From Aedes albopictus (Eukaryota > Arthropoda > Insecta > Diptera > Culicidae), in the NCBI RefSeq assembly GCF_035046485.1, contig NC_085137.1:11982252-12046251 (forward strand): a stretch of DNA of 64,000 bases. Reading direction: 5' to 3'. A program made the translations under genes and the position numbers. Below the pieces are notes generated by a model. That model searched no databases. It saw nothing but the letters and a program-made list of their open reading frames with translations, and was not told the DNA's origin. Shown here piece by piece: positions 33,394 through 45,173 of this stretch (its first letter is position 1; the number at the start of each line of letters is the position of its first letter).

Positions 33394-35779
33394 ATGGCGA
33401 CAAATTCGTTTTCCGCACACGAGGAGGAAATGCAGCAAGCGATTCTGCAAATGGCTCAACTGCTCCAACGATTGGCCACGCCGACGCCGATCAGCCAGGA
33501 GAAAGTGCTAGAGTCCCTCTCCACGAACATCAACGAGTTTGTGTACGACCCCGAAAACGGCATCACCTTCGAAAAGTGGTTTGCACGTTATTCGGACCTT
33601 TTCGACAACGACGCCCGGAATCTCGACGACGCGGCCAAGGTACGTCTTCTCCTGCGGAAGCTGGATCATGCTTCACACAGCCGCTACGTGAACTACATCC
33701 TGCCCAGGCTTCCGAAAGACATCGATTTCGACGAAACGATTTCCACGCTGAAGAAAATTTTCGGCACACCGACATCCGTTTTTAACAAGCGCTTCCAGTG
33801 CCTGCAGCTGGTGAAAAACGAGGCCGACGACATCATCAGCTACGGTGGGAAGGTAAACCGTGCTTGCGAGGAGTTCGAGTTCGAGAAAGTGAACATCGAT
33901 CACTTCAAGTGCTTGGTTATCGTGTGTGGTCTCAAGGCACCACGCTACGCCGATATCCGAGCACGACTTCTTTCCCGCATGGAGGGCGAGACGGCTGATG
34001 CACCAGTGACTCTCCAGACGCTCATCGACGAGTTCCAACGACTGGTCAATCTCAAGGCGGACACGACGCTCATCGAAAAACCATCAGGTTCGAAGCAAGC
34101 CGTCCACGCGGTCTCGGAGAAAAAGGAGCACCAGTCTCAACGTCCACCGAAGCCGAAAGGTAAGCCACTTCCATCCACACCATGCTGGCAATGCGGTCAG
34201 ATCCACTACGTCCGTGACTGCCCGTTTTCCGACCATCGCTGCAAGACATGTGATCGCGTCGGTCACAAGGAAGGTTACTGCGGCTGCATCAAGAAATCGC
34301 CCGGCGGTGATTCCAGCCCAGCTCATCCGACCGCGAAGAAGCCTACAAAGAAGAAGCAAAAACATTACGGGAAACGTTCCAGTTCCCAAACCCGAGGAGT
34401 CTCCGTGGTGAACCACATCGCAAACCGTTCCAGGAAGCGAAGATTCGTGACGACAACCATCAACGACGTCACCACGTCGCTGCAACTGGACTCCGCAAGC
34501 GACATCACGGTGATCTGCGAGCAAACCTGCCAGGTAAACCGGAAACGACACCTGCGTCGATCGATGCAGTCAACGCGTCCGGTGAGCCACTGGGGCTCAT
34601 TGGCGAGTTCCAATGCGATGTCACGCTCAACGGAACAACGAAACGTGGCAAATGCTTTGTCACGTCGTCCCCTAACCTCAACGTTTTCGGCATCGACTGG
34701 ATCGATATGTTCGACTTGTGGTCGTTGCCATTCGATTCGATCTGCAATAGCATCGCTTCGACGACCAAGCCAGCTTTCGACGATGAAGTCCAGAAGCTCC
34801 GGAGTAACCTTCCGGACGTGTTCGACGACTCGCTGGGGCACTGCACCAAGACGAAGGTAAAGCTTTTCCTTAAATCTAATGCAAAACCAGTTTTTTGTCC
34901 AAAGCGCCCAGTTCCATTCAACACCACTCCATTGGTGGACGCCGAGCTCAACCGTCTCGAGTCGATGGGAATCATCTCTCCTGTCGATTTTTCGGAGTGG
35001 GCCGCTCCGATCGTCGCCGTCCGTAAGCCCAATGGACGTGTTCGCATCTGTGCGGACTATTCGACTGGACTGAACGATGCGTTGGAAGCGAACAACTATC
35101 CTCTGCCGACGCCGGAGGAGATTTTCGCCCAGTTGGCCGGAAGTCGCGTGTTCTGCATCATCGATTTGTCGGACGCCTACCTACAAGTCGAGGTGGACGA
35201 CGACTCGAAGAAGCTCCTAACCATCAACACGCACAAGGGGCTGTTCCAATTCAACCGCCTCGCTCCAGGGGTAAAATCCGCGCCAGGGGCATTCCAGCGG
35301 TTGGTCGACGGCATGATTGCCGACATTCCAGGTGTGCGCTCCTTCATCGACGACGCCATAGTTTTTGGTGCTACCTGGGAGGAACACGCAGAGTCCCTCA
35401 ACAAGCTGCTGACTCGGCTGGCGCAGTACGGGTTCCACGTCAAGGCGGAAAAGTGCAAATTTTTCCAGACCGAACTCGGTTATCTGGGTCACATCGTGGA
35501 TCGTCATGGCATCCGCCCAGATCCAGAGAAGCTGCAAGCCATCGCCAACATCCCAGCACCAACCAACGTGACCGAACTACGCTCGTTTCTCGGGGCCGTC
35601 AACTACTACGGTAGGTTTGTACGCAACATCCACGAGCTACGTCACCCGCTGGACCAGCTGCTGAAGAAAGATGTCAAGTGGCAGTGGAACGACCGATGTT
35701 TGAAAAGTTTAAAGCGGTTCTACAGTCCGAGCTGCTACTGACACACTACGACCCGACGCTGCCTATCATCGTTGCAGCA
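33394..35779 (+). mobile_element. Ty3/gypsy retrotransposon, gag-protease-RT, 3' truncated
   Basis: A 488-codon frame from 33394 encodes Gag with two zinc knuckles (CWQCGQIHYVRDC and CKTCDRVGHKEGYC) and runs into an aspartic protease with LDSASD in place of the usual DS/TG. The frame is lost near 34530, inside the protease, and pol continues in another frame. The reverse transcriptase (about 34830-35700) shows RICADYS, CIIDLSDAYLQ, and FIDDAIVFG as the catalytic YxDD-type motif. A second frameshift lies near 35697. Homology stops at about 35779, early in RNase H, so the rest of RNase H, integrase and the 3' LTR are missing. An inactive relic. Confidence 0.9.
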
Positions 35780-35959
35780 GACGTCTGTGCTGTAACCTTT
35801 CTTTGCTCTCCTCTGTAAACACCCCTTGGCCACCGCTGCAATAGTTTCCGTCATTATTAAATATTCTTATGCACAATATTGGTTTTGAGTAGCTTTCCCT
35901 CTTTTTATGCAGGGCATAAAAAGGTGCATAAATTAAAAGTGCATAAAAATAACATGCAT
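35780..35959. other. Junction after the gypsy truncation
   Basis: AT-rich sequence with repeated 'GCATAAA' words. No continuation of pol and no LTR copy is recognisable. Confidence 0.4.
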
Positions 35960-36095
35960 AAATAGTTATTTATGTAACGAGTTGCAAAAAGTTGATTTTT
36001 TCAGCACGAGTCGTACCTTTATCCAACGAGGCTTGCCGAATTGGATAAATACGAAGAGTGCTGAAAAAAACGAGTGCAACGAGTTCCATACAAAA
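35960..36095. mobile_element. Palindromic MITE, copy 1
   Basis: A self-complementary unit around CGAGGCTTGCCGAATTGG: TTTTTTCAGCACGAGTCG on the left pairs with AGAGTGCTGAAAAAAACGAG on the right, bordered by AACGAGTTGC/GCAACGAGTT. A second copy in the opposite orientation is at 37157-37303. Confidence 0.65.
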
Positions 36096-36104
36096 TTTTA
36101 TGCA

Positions 36105-36235
36105 ATGATTTTTTCATAATGCAACTCATTTGAGTTGCATAATGTTGATAATGCAACTCAAATGAGTTGCATTATGAAAATTATGCATCTGTTTTTCATT
36201 ATGCAACTCATTTCAGTTGCATTATGAACCAGTTC
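36105..36235. repeat. Cluster of ATGCAACTCA palindromes
   Basis: TAATGCAACTCATTTGAGTT and variants occur three times head to head within 130 bp, each able to form a perfect short hairpin. It lies next to palindromic MITE copy 1 and may be derived from it or from neighbouring element ends. Confidence 0.6.
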
Positions 36236-36734
36236 GGAAAAGTTAGCCATTATGATACCAAAATGAGTTATATAAAACTATGATACAGAATTGCATAAAA
36301 AGAGGTTTTAGTGTATACATCAAAGTAATATTCGATTATACATTTTACAACAACAGAATAGCATGAAACGAGCTCACTAATGCATGTGCATCATTGCATT
36401 TTCCCCCATAGCTGGCCGGAAGAGAACACAACCAATTTCTGTCGTTACCCACTTTCGGTTCAAAGCCTACCAGCAAGAAAAAGAAAAAAACACACTTATA
36501 GGGTAAGAAATCAAGCTTTGAACTAGTCAAATTGTAATCTTAATTTGAACCATTTCAAAATTCATTAAAACGACGTACTTTTCAGGCAAATATTGTCCCG
36601 AAAAAGATGTTAAACAGCTTTCCGTAATATAACCTGATAGCATGGGCTTTAAAAGCATTGAAAAAAGCGTTTTTGTTATTACGTTGCGAAAAGTCTCACT
36701 TTTCCATCAGAGAAAATGTCGTGAAAAGGCCTAC

Positions 36735-36825
36735 TTTTCCACACTTGAACAACAGTGCCGAAAAGTACTACTTTTCGGCACTCTTAAGTGTGCCGAAAAG
36801 TAGAACTTTTCGGCACTGTTGTTTG
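36735..36825. repeat. Hairpin pair GCCGAAAAGTA
   Basis: TGCCGAAAAGTACTACTTTT then CGGCAC, followed 10 bases later by GTGCCGAAAAGTAGAACTTT then TCGGCAC: two adjacent near-perfect hairpins. Confidence 0.6.
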
Positions 36826-37156
36826 TATGGCCAATTTGATTATTCTTTTACACTCTTTTGCACTACAAACTAAGTATATTTGCCGGAAGTGTATTTCTTT
36901 TATGTTCAGACACGCGCTACAGTTCATTTCCTGTATTATTTCTTGCCGAAAGTACCTTCAAAGTTCCAGACCGAACTGGGCAGGAGCTTGAAAATTTGTG
37001 ACAGTCTTCTCGGTCTGTCCTGATCTACCGGCCTACTAAAACGCCTACTTGATTGGATTACAGGCTAAAACACGTGGAAGCCTGCCTGCCTGTTGTCCCA
37101 GAATGTGTTTGTGTAGCAACTGAAGGTGGTAATCGATGGGTGTTTTTTTCGTAATT

Positions 37157-37303
37157 ACAAAAAACTTTGTATGCAACTCGTTGCAAAACTCGATTTTTTC
37201 AGCACTCGTTGTATTTATCCAACTCGGCAAGCCTCGTTGGATAAATGTACAACTCGTGCTGAAAAAATCATCTTTTTGCAACTTGTTGCATAAATAACTA
37301 TTT
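37157..37303. mobile_element. Palindromic MITE, copy 2
   Basis: Same family as 35960-36095 in opposite orientation: TTTTTTCAGCACTCGTTG, CTCGGCAAGCCTCGTTGG, then AACTCGTGCTGAAAAAATC, bordered by AACTCGTTGC and GCAACTTGTTGC. Confidence 0.65.
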
Positions 37304-38075
37304 TGTCATGGAAAACAGGCAATTGAAAAATCACTGTGATTTAACCCATTTCCCCCAAGAAAAAGCACATTTTCGGTGCACTCGTACAGCTCATGCATTG
37401 TATCACACGCAATATGTGAACACGTCAAATGAAAGCTTATTTATCGTAGAATCGACCAACCGAATAATATTCCTCATTATTTGTCATAAAATTATCAAAT
37501 TTAAGTGAATCTTACTTGGAGAATGTTATCTTAAGTTGAACCATTTGTAATCTAAATTTGAACTAGTAAACGGGGGTGAGCTTCTAGTGTTGGCCTGTAG
37601 ATTGCGCTAGTGGTTGCTTTGTTTACTCTTGGGGGATGAAAAATTCCAAATTTAGTTTCCAAATTCCGAAAGAATTTCGAACATTCTGAGTTGAGATTCC
37701 ACTGCCTAATGAAAAATAGGTATGAGAATTAGCAGATTCATGTGATTTTTCATTGATTAGCATGGAATAGGCTGTTTTGTGAGTTGCTCGAGCTGCTGCC
37801 CTCAGTAGTTCAAATTAAGATTATAATTGGTTCAAATTATGGTTACGATGGTTCAAATTAAGATTAAAATGATTGTTGATGAAAAATCAAATATTTCAAT
37901 GAAATTCGGTGCAAATACAAACTTTTTACCATTTAACAGAAAGCTTATACCCGTGGCTTTCATGTACATACGATTTTGCCGTAGTAAATTATTTCCATGT
38001 GGGAGAAAAAATCACTTAAAATTTGTACTGCTTCAGAAAGCCGCAATTTGGTTCAAACTTTGATTACCTACCCTA

Positions 38076-38285
38076 CATGCAGATATACGGTGTATTTAGT
38101 GCAATCATTACTTTACATGCAAACTTAAGGTTGATTCAAAGTGGAAGTGGGCAATTATAGAATCAAATTAGGATTATACTGGTATAATCTTGAAGCAGTC
38201 GCATAATTGCCCATTTCCACTTTAAATCAACTTTAAGTTTGCATGTAAAGTAATGATTGCTCTAAGTACACCGTATATCTGCATG
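38076..38285. mobile_element. 210-bp near-perfect palindrome (MITE)
   Basis: CATGCAGATATACGGTGTA begins both arms (the right arm read in reverse complement), and the arms pair over about 90 bp each (ATCATTACTTTACATGCAAA, GTGGAAGTGGGCAATTAT) around a short loop near 38180. It lies directly beside the right end of the TAGGGTA element. It could extrude a cruciform or hairpin. Confidence 0.8.
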
Positions 38286-38500
38286 CAATAAGGCTTCAAC
38301 ACCCTGGTTGCTTGGGTAACGACGGAAGAAGGGTAAAGAATTGTATTTTAACACCGCCCAGTTTCCGTCCAAACCGACCGCCTGCAAAGGAAAAAAATGT
38401 CGTCGAGTGATTTGTCTTTTTGTATAGTACGGAAGCTGACTTCGAGGAGTCCACCGTCAGTCCGCGTGGAATTTGACTTTTCTGTACCTTGCCTTTGACC

Positions 38501-39000
38501 NNNNNNNNNNNNNNNNNNNNNNNNNNNNNNNNNNNNNNNNNNNNNNNNNNNNNNNNNNNNNNNNNNNNNNNNNNNNNNNNNNNNNNNNNNNNNNNNNNNN
38601 NNNNNNNNNNNNNNNNNNNNNNNNNNNNNNNNNNNNNNNNNNNNNNNNNNNNNNNNNNNNNNNNNNNNNNNNNNNNNNNNNNNNNNNNNNNNNNNNNNNN
38701 NNNNNNNNNNNNNNNNNNNNNNNNNNNNNNNNNNNNNNNNNNNNNNNNNNNNNNNNNNNNNNNNNNNNNNNNNNNNNNNNNNNNNNNNNNNNNNNNNNNN
38801 NNNNNNNNNNNNNNNNNNNNNNNNNNNNNNNNNNNNNNNNNNNNNNNNNNNNNNNNNNNNNNNNNNNNNNNNNNNNNNNNNNNNNNNNNNNNNNNNNNNN
38901 NNNNNNNNNNNNNNNNNNNNNNNNNNNNNNNNNNNNNNNNNNNNNNNNNNNNNNNNNNNNNNNNNNNNNNNNNNNNNNNNNNNNNNNNNNNNNNNNNNNN
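38501..39000. other. Assembly gap, 500 N
   Basis: Exactly 500 undetermined bases, which suggests a default gap size rather than a measured one. It removes the exon sequence upstream of the heparan sulfate 2-O-sulfotransferase segment; long ORFs across it are artefacts. Confidence 0.99.
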
Positions 39001-39530
39001 TTGCGGACACGCGGCGGAATGTTGGAAGCCGGGGAGCACTTGGGCTCTGGAGCAGGCAAAAAGAAATCTGGTCAACGAGTACTTTCTCGTGGGGGTCACC
39101 GAGGAAATGGACGAGTTCATAGAGTTGCTCGAGCTGGCGCTGCCCAGGTGAGTTTTTAGTACCAACAGTGCAACAGATTCTGTTCATCCAAGGCCAGTTT
39201 CTGTTATTTATCTAATTACTTTCTTAAATTTAAATCATAGCTTACCCACCCAACAGGTTCTTCAAAGGTGCCACGGACTATTTCCGCAAATCGAGCAAGT
39301 CCCATCTGCGGCGAACAAAGTCCAAGGTGGACCCGCAGCCGGAAACCATCAACCAGATCCAGAAGTCGTCCATCTGGCAGATGGAGAATGAACTGTACGA
39401 GTTCGCTCTGGAGCAGTTCCACTTCATGCAGAAGAAACTTCGCACGCCCTCAGGTAAGAGCTCAATGCAGGATTTTTTCTACGAAAAGATCAAACCAAAT
39501 CAAATCGCCGCCTCCGCCGGTCGTAACTAG
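39001..39530 (+). CDS. Hs2st: Heparan sulfate 2-O-sulfotransferase, last two exons
   Basis: The first segment (from the gap, 39002, to 39147) encodes CGHAAECWKPGSTWALEQAK and later NEYFLVGVTEEMDEF. It splices at CCCAG|GTGAGT to 39257 after ...CACCCAACAG. The last exon (39257-39530) encodes RFFKGATDYFRKSSKSHLRR, WQMENELYEFALEQFHFM and FFYEKIKPN near the TAG stop (39528-39530). These blocks match the C-terminal part of animal HS2ST (CGH-ECW, NEYFLVGVTEE, ALPRFF, W-MENE-YEFALEQF, FFYEKI). The enzyme is a Golgi type II membrane protein that transfers sulfate from PAPS to the 2-O position of uronic acids in heparan sulfate, affecting FGF and other signalling. The catalytic N-terminal two-thirds is outside the window or in the gap. 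The paralogue pipe is less likely given the closeness to HS2ST. Confidence 0.92.
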
Positions 39531-40084
39531 CTCTCGGTTCGATGGGGAGCGAGGAGGCCCGGGTTGTGATAGGGAGGGGACGAAAGACTTCAATCTCAGT
39601 CAATGGGTGCGAGAGGACCGAGAGGAGACCGTAAGGATATTGAATTTGTGAGTCTAAAAAGTAGTGCTGTTGATTAGTTGGTAAATTTTCTTGATGGAAA
39701 AGGCGTGACGTTTTTTTTATTCAATCGGAGAATTGATGAAACGAGTGAATGATTTAGATTGTAGGCAAAGAAAAGACCGGTTTTAGAATATATTTGTACA
39801 ACTAGCTGTACCTTCAGTTTACCTCATTTGTAGATAATTTTCCTAAGTTCATTCCACGGCGTTTAAAATTTTAAACCATTGATTTAGCAAAAGTATCTTC
39901 ACTAAGAAAAAAAAAAAAGTCAACACATACAATAATGAAACGATACAAAATCAATAATAATAAAACATTTTTATATTACTGAACTGTCGAATTGACCACG
40001 TGGCTGAATTAGAACAAAAGAAATCATTACTTCATGCTAGGTATAAGTCACATTTCGTCGTGCCATTGTTCCAAATATTTTGAC
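39531..40084 (+). other. Probable Hs2st 3' UTR and flank
   Basis: GC content drops after the stop. A run of A at 39906-39918 and AATAAA at 39959-39964 are candidate 3'-end signals. No other feature was seen. Confidence 0.5.
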
Positions 40085-40600
40085 AATATTGTTTATGTCG
40101 TCATTGGGACCTGGTATTCACGACATCCCTGGTGGGTTAACCATATGGTGAAGATCTGGTATGTTGTCGACTGGCCGTCGATGAAGCCGACTTGATAACT
40201 TCGCACGAGCTCATACGTTTTAGGTGATCTAGGATAGGATAGGACTTTGTAGCAGCCATTCAAAATGATGATCGCTCTGAAGTTCTCACATTTCAAATGG
40301 TCGCCTTTCTTGGGAATGGATCAGATTACCTCTTCCTTCCACTCCTCCGGTAGCCGTTCTGCTTCTACCTTTCAATCACCTCACGTTCAATCGGTAAAAG
40401 GCTCCCGTCCTTATCCCTACAAATTTTGGCTCGTGGCATGGAGCCGTTGAAAGATGCGTTGAGCTTCTGATAGAACTTCCGTGTTTCATTGGAACGGATC
40501 AGCAGTTCCATTTTCTTGCACTATTTACGCTTCTTCAAGGCGGCGTTTTTACTCTCGAAAGAGGCAGGTCTGCTGTTTTCACTTCTGTTTGTATTATTCC
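40085..40600 (-). mobile_element. Decayed RTE-clade LINE fragment (RT)
   Basis: Minus-strand frames show NFRAIIILNGCYKVLSY, SYQVGFIDGQSTTYQIFTI and CREYQVP, matching the RT core of RTE elements (compare ITLLSAAYKVLSQIL, YQAGFMGERATTDQMFTIRQ at 55800-56030). Upstream, the frames are broken. The element is unlike the copy at 54728 in detail, so it is a separate insertion. Confidence 0.65.
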
Positions 40601-40606
40601 ACGTTC

Positions 40607-40974
40607 TTTTTTTTATCTAGTTCATTTATTTGGGGCTCAATCGCGTATAACGCTTTGCGGAGCCGAAGCTCTTTTTTGTACATACATTATACAGAGTAAT
40701 AACTTTTTGATGATATCTGTTAGTAATGGGTGGAAGCCAGGGTACTCGTGGCAGCTCGAGGTTAGAAGGTCACATTTTTAGGGATGGACAGGGTAAGGAT
40801 TGGACCACTACAGCTCATCCGGAGGTGAATCGCATCTTGCTAGCGTATTCGGTGCCTTGTGGTGTTGGTACCAACTTGTTGTGGGACTTGGTCTTCCGGA
40901 TGGCCAGGAGCAGCTTGGTAACACAAAGAGGACAAAACAGAGAAAAAAAAAACTGGAGAAGAAAACACAAGCGA
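40607..40974 (-). mobile_element. 3' end of the minus-strand LINE
   Basis: On the minus strand the sequence reads from TCGCTTGTGTTTTC (40974) through GAGCTTCGGCTCCGCAAAGC to ATAAATGAACTAGATAAAAA at about 40607, a typical 3' UTR with an A-rich end. It continues the LINE whose stop codon lies at 46883; the two parts are separated by the Bel/Pao element and share its 5-bp duplication AGCGA. Confidence 0.75.
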
Positions 40975-41411
40975 TATTGGGGACGGAGATTACCTTTCGG
41001 AGATCTTTTTAGCAGACTCACCAATGTTCCCGGTAGAATCAGCTCAAAGCTGTAAATTTATTGTTTAAGAATAGATGCATAATGTAACAACAATTCGTAC
41101 TCACAATTGGTCTTCTTACTAGGCAATTCGAATCCTGTATATCGGTACAAATAAGGGCTCATATAGGGAAATATAGAATGATCTGTAACTCTAATAGGAA
41201 ATTAAGTTAGAATTTAACAATTAAATAATATAATTCGTAATTCACTTTTCAATTCTGCGTATACAATTCAGCATCCAAACAATGATTTGCAAATTCTAAT
41301 TATCACTGTCTATCTGACATCTTGCATTCGTTTCGTTGCTGCTCTCACACATTCGCATGAGAAACGCCAAAGCTTCCGGGGGGTGCTTCGATGGACGACG
41401 TTGTCGCAACA
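40975..41411 (-). repeat. Left (3') LTR of Bel/Pao A
   Basis: 437 bp, nearly identical to 46440-46876. On the minus strand it begins TGTTGCGACAACGTCGTCC. The end of the integrase frame (stop at 41345) overlaps it. Confidence 0.92.
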
Positions 41412-44400
41412 TCCTCCCCCTCGTGTCGTACGGGCACTGGTTCGACGACACCATATCCGCTGCGCACACGACGCCGTCCGCAATCGACATCACCATGATC
41501 ACTTTGCGTTTCATCTTTGTGATCGCAGACATCCAAAACCGCTAGCTTACAAACTGCTCTCCTCTTCAACACCCCTGTAGATGTATTCACGTCCGCCAGA
41601 CGTACTGCTCCATCCTTGCCGGGATAAGTTCGGCTCACCCGTCCACGTATCCATTGGTTCCGCATCTTCCCGTCGACTATAACAACCAACGCTCCTTCCT
41701 TGATAGGCGTCACGTGATTGAACCATTTAGATCGGCGTGATATTACTGGCAAATACTCGGAGATCCAGCGACTCCAGAAAGCGTCCAACTTCTGTTGAAT
41801 AAGGTCCCAGCTGCCCTTCAACGCTTTTCGTTCACACGCCGGCGCTTTGATCGGTTGCCGCACTCCACTAGAGCTAAGCATCAGAAAATGATTGGGAGTC
41901 AACGACTCCTGCTCCTCGCTGTCAACAGGCAAAAACGTTAAAGGGCGCGAATTGACCATATGCTCCGCTTCTGCCAACAGTGTCATGAAAGACTCGTCGT
42001 CCAGCTTCCTTGATTCCGGCAGAGTTCCCAGTGCGGTCTTCACGGATCGGACCATGCGCTCCCAGCATCCGCCCATGTGTGGAGCTGAGGGAGGGTTGAA
42101 TCGCCACTGGGTATTGGTGTCCGTGAATGTGCTGCTCAAGCTAACGTTGATGTTCCGCTTCCGCCACTCATCTTCCAACTCTCTACTCGCGCCGATGAAA
42201 TTCGTCCCGTTATCCGTATAGACTTCTTGTGGTGCTCCTCTGCGAGCGATGAACCGCCTAACTGCTTTCTTACAAGAATCGGTAGAAAGCGAATGCACTA
42301 CCTCCATATGTATAGCCCGTACGGTTAGGCATGTGAATATCGCTACCCACCGTTTAACTGCACTACGACCGATCTTCACTAGGTAGGGCCCGAAGTAGTC
42401 TATGCCCACAAATGTGAAGGGTCTAACGAATGGTGTAACGCGGGACCGAGGCAGTTGACTCATCTTCGGGACTGCAGGGACGGCTTTGTAAACGCGGCAC
42501 CACTGGCAACGTTTCGCAACTGATCGGACGCATGATCTTAGCTTCGGGACGAAAAACTTCTGACGCACTTCGTTTACGACCGTTTCATTGTTGGCGTGAC
42601 GAAACTTTCGGTGATACCAGTCCAGTAGCAAGTCCGTAATCGGGTGTCCTTTAGGTAGAACTACTGGGTACTTGGTGTCGTAGTGTACGTAATCTGCGGC
42701 TGCGATTCTACCATCAACACGGATCAATCCATGCTCATCCAACACAGGAGGAAGATTTGTCAACGAACTGCTTCGACCTAACGATTGTTGGTTTTCAGGT
42801 GTTGACTGCTTGTTGTGTGTCAATATAGCGACCTCATCCGGGTAACCATCTGATTGAGCGAGCCGCCAGAGACATCTTTCCGCACTCCGCAAATCTTCAC
42901 CGCTGACACTCCATGCACCTTCGGAAGGCCTTCTTCCAATTCGTTGTAGAAGCCTATTACAAAACCCATAGACATACGCCATGCTCCGTAACAGCCTTTC
43001 GTATTTTGAGAATCGCGAAATATCAATCATGGGAACTGACAAAAAATGACTGCACACGTAAGCTAGTCTCAATTCCTCTGACGTTTCTTCAATCATCACG
43101 AACTTGTCCTTTGGCCAATGATTCTTCTCTTCGTACAGAAAGGCGGGCCCTCGCATCCATCGGCTGTCGGAGTTACAATTCGGTCCTTTTCCCCACTTGG
43201 TGGCTTCATCTGCAACATTGATCTTCGTTCCCAACCATCGCCACTCTTCAGTTTTCGATAAGCTCAAAATCTCATTCACCCGAAACGCAACGTACTGCCG
43301 GTATCGACGGGTGTCAGACTTGATCCATGAGACGACAGTGCTGGAATCACTCCAAAAGTAGGTGCGTGTTACCTTTATGGAATGGCCATCCTCGATGGTC
43401 TTGCGCAGACGTGCTCCAATTACGGCTGCCTGCAATTCCAGTCGTGGGACGGAAACTAGTTGGAGTCACTTTCGTTTTAGAGGCAACTAACGCACATTGT
43501 ATCTGCCCTCGATCTCGAACACGGAAGTAAGCTGCGGAAGAGTATGCTTGTGCACTCCCATCCACGAATACGTGAAGCTCCAGGGTATCGAAACAGGTAG
43601 GATCGTAACCCCGAAAGTAACTTCGAGGGATGCGAACGTTGTTCAACTCCTTCAGCATCTGCAGCCAAAGCTTCCAGCGCGAGAACAGATCTTCGGAAAT
43701 CTGCTCATCCCAATCTATTTTAGCTCTCCACACGTCTTGCAGCAGTATTTTTCCTTGGATCACTAGTGAGCCCACTAGCCCCAAGGGGTCGTAAATCTTC
43801 ATAACAAAGCTCAGCATTGTACGTTTAGTCGGCGCAACCTCACTTTCCAGGTCTCCTTGAAGATTAATCGTGAAGCAGAACACATCGTCACCTGGAATCC
43901 ACGATATTCCAAGCACACGCTCGAAAGCGCTCTGACTGTTCATCGAAAGACTTTTCACTGCGGCCGGATTAGCTTCTCCGATTGCTTCCAGAACCGATGT
44001 TCGATTAGATACCCAATTGCGTATGCGGAAGCCCGTTTTGCTGTGGACTTCAGCAACTTCTAACGCTAGCTCGACGGCTTCCTCTTCAGTGTCGACGCTA
44101 TCAAGATAGTCGTCGACGTAGTGCTTGTTTTTGATCGCCGAAGCTGCTCTTGGGTACTGAGCCTCATGCTCCGTTGCGTTGAGATTCTTCACGTACTGTG
44201 ATTGGGCCGGGGAACACGTCGCTCCGAAGATAGCAACATCGGACGCCATCGTCACCATAGGTTCGTTCGAGTGATTGCGGTAAACAAACAATAGCGCGCT
44301 CCTGTCCTTTTTTCGGATTCCAACTTGCAGAAACATTTCTTGTATGTCGCCGGAAAAGGCAACTTCTCGCTCACGGAACTTGAACGTAACAGACAGCTGC

Positions 44401-45173
44401 GGAGTTAAAAGATCGGGTCCTTTCAGCAGCATCGAATTCAGCGATGATCCGCCAGCTTTTGCCGCCGCGTTCCAAATGACGCGTACCTTCCCGGCTTTGT
44501 TTGGGTTCAACACGACGCCTAATGGAAGATACCAAACACGTCTGGGGTCGAAACTTGCCATTTCTTCCTCAGTAACTCGGTGAATATAGCCCTTGGACTC
44601 GTAGTCTGCCACTTGCTGCCTCACACTGTCGTACAACTGCGGATTTTTCTCCAGACGTCTCTCCAAGCATTTCAACCGACGCTCAGCCATTGGTCTACTA
44701 TCCGGGAACTCGACGACATCTTGCTTCCAAAGTAATCCGGTCTCGAACTTTCCGCTACCCGTTCTAACTGTTGTTTCTTGTAGAATTTGGCGTGCTCGTT
44801 GATCCTCGTTGCCCGCCAAGTTGGGTGCTACGGCAACTCCAAGGCTTTCCACGGAGAAAAATTCCCGTACGTAATCATGCAGGTCACGATCGGACGTTTC
44901 CGTGCAAATGTGCATCTGACGGTGCTGAAACTGTTCTTCTCCCCCTCGTACACGGCCGCAGATGACCCATCCTACTCGCGTCCTTGCAGCGATCGGTTCT
45001 CCCTCTGTTCCTTCCCGAATCTTCGTTGTTGTTAGTAGGTGCGAATTGCTTAATCCAATCAACAATCTCAAAGAATTGAGGCATCGGTATGCAGGGATCA
45101 TTTGTTCGTCAGACACGATCGAAATCACGAGCGGCCGCCAGTCGTTCTCAACCGACCCGCGGCGACGGTACAC
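41345..45173 (-). pseudogene. Bel/Pao A pol: protease end, RT, RNase H, integrase; frameshifted
   Basis: Two overlapping minus-strand frames make up pol. The first (45173-43347) includes the end of the protease domain (LRLLIGLSN), TGLLWK and FPDSRPMAERRLKCLE, the RT with KHYVDDYLDSVDT as catalytic site, and YDPLGLVGSLVIQGK of the A17-type linker. The second (43435-41345) carries RNase H (TYFWSDSSTVVSWIKS), the integrase zinc-binding segment (HRKFRHANNETVV, CQWCRVYKA), the DDE core (FVGIDYFGPY, EVYTDNGTNFIGASRELEDE) and the C-terminal domain (VVIVDGKMRNQWIRGRV). The frame changes by one base near 43455, just after KTKVTPT, which breaks the polyprotein. The integrase part is long and uninterrupted. 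Confidence 0.9.

Larger units (their letters stand above)
36499..38075. mobile_element. 1.6-kb TIR element, TAGGGTA ends
   Basis: Left end TAGGGTAAGAAATCAAGC then TTTGAAC; right end in reverse complement TAGGGTAGGTAATCAAAG then TTTGAAC. GGTTCAAATTAAGATTA words recur inside (36530, 37545, 37807, 37852), always near the ends, as in a subterminal-repeat element. Nested inside is palindromic MITE copy 2 (37157-37303). There is no transposase and no clear target duplication. Confidence 0.65.

Noticed and set aside
34500..34560. Programmed frameshift between gypsy gag-protease and pol
   Set aside because: The frame is lost inside the protease domain, not at a gag/pol boundary, no slippery heptamer is apparent, and a second frameshift exists downstream.
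35960..37303. A single 1.35-kb foldback element with palindromic arms
   Set aside because: Each arm is itself a palindrome and the span would interleave with the TAGGGTA element at 36499-38075; two separate MITE copies explain both.
38296..39187. Long ORFs spanning the N run
   Set aside because: They are artefacts of translating undetermined bases.
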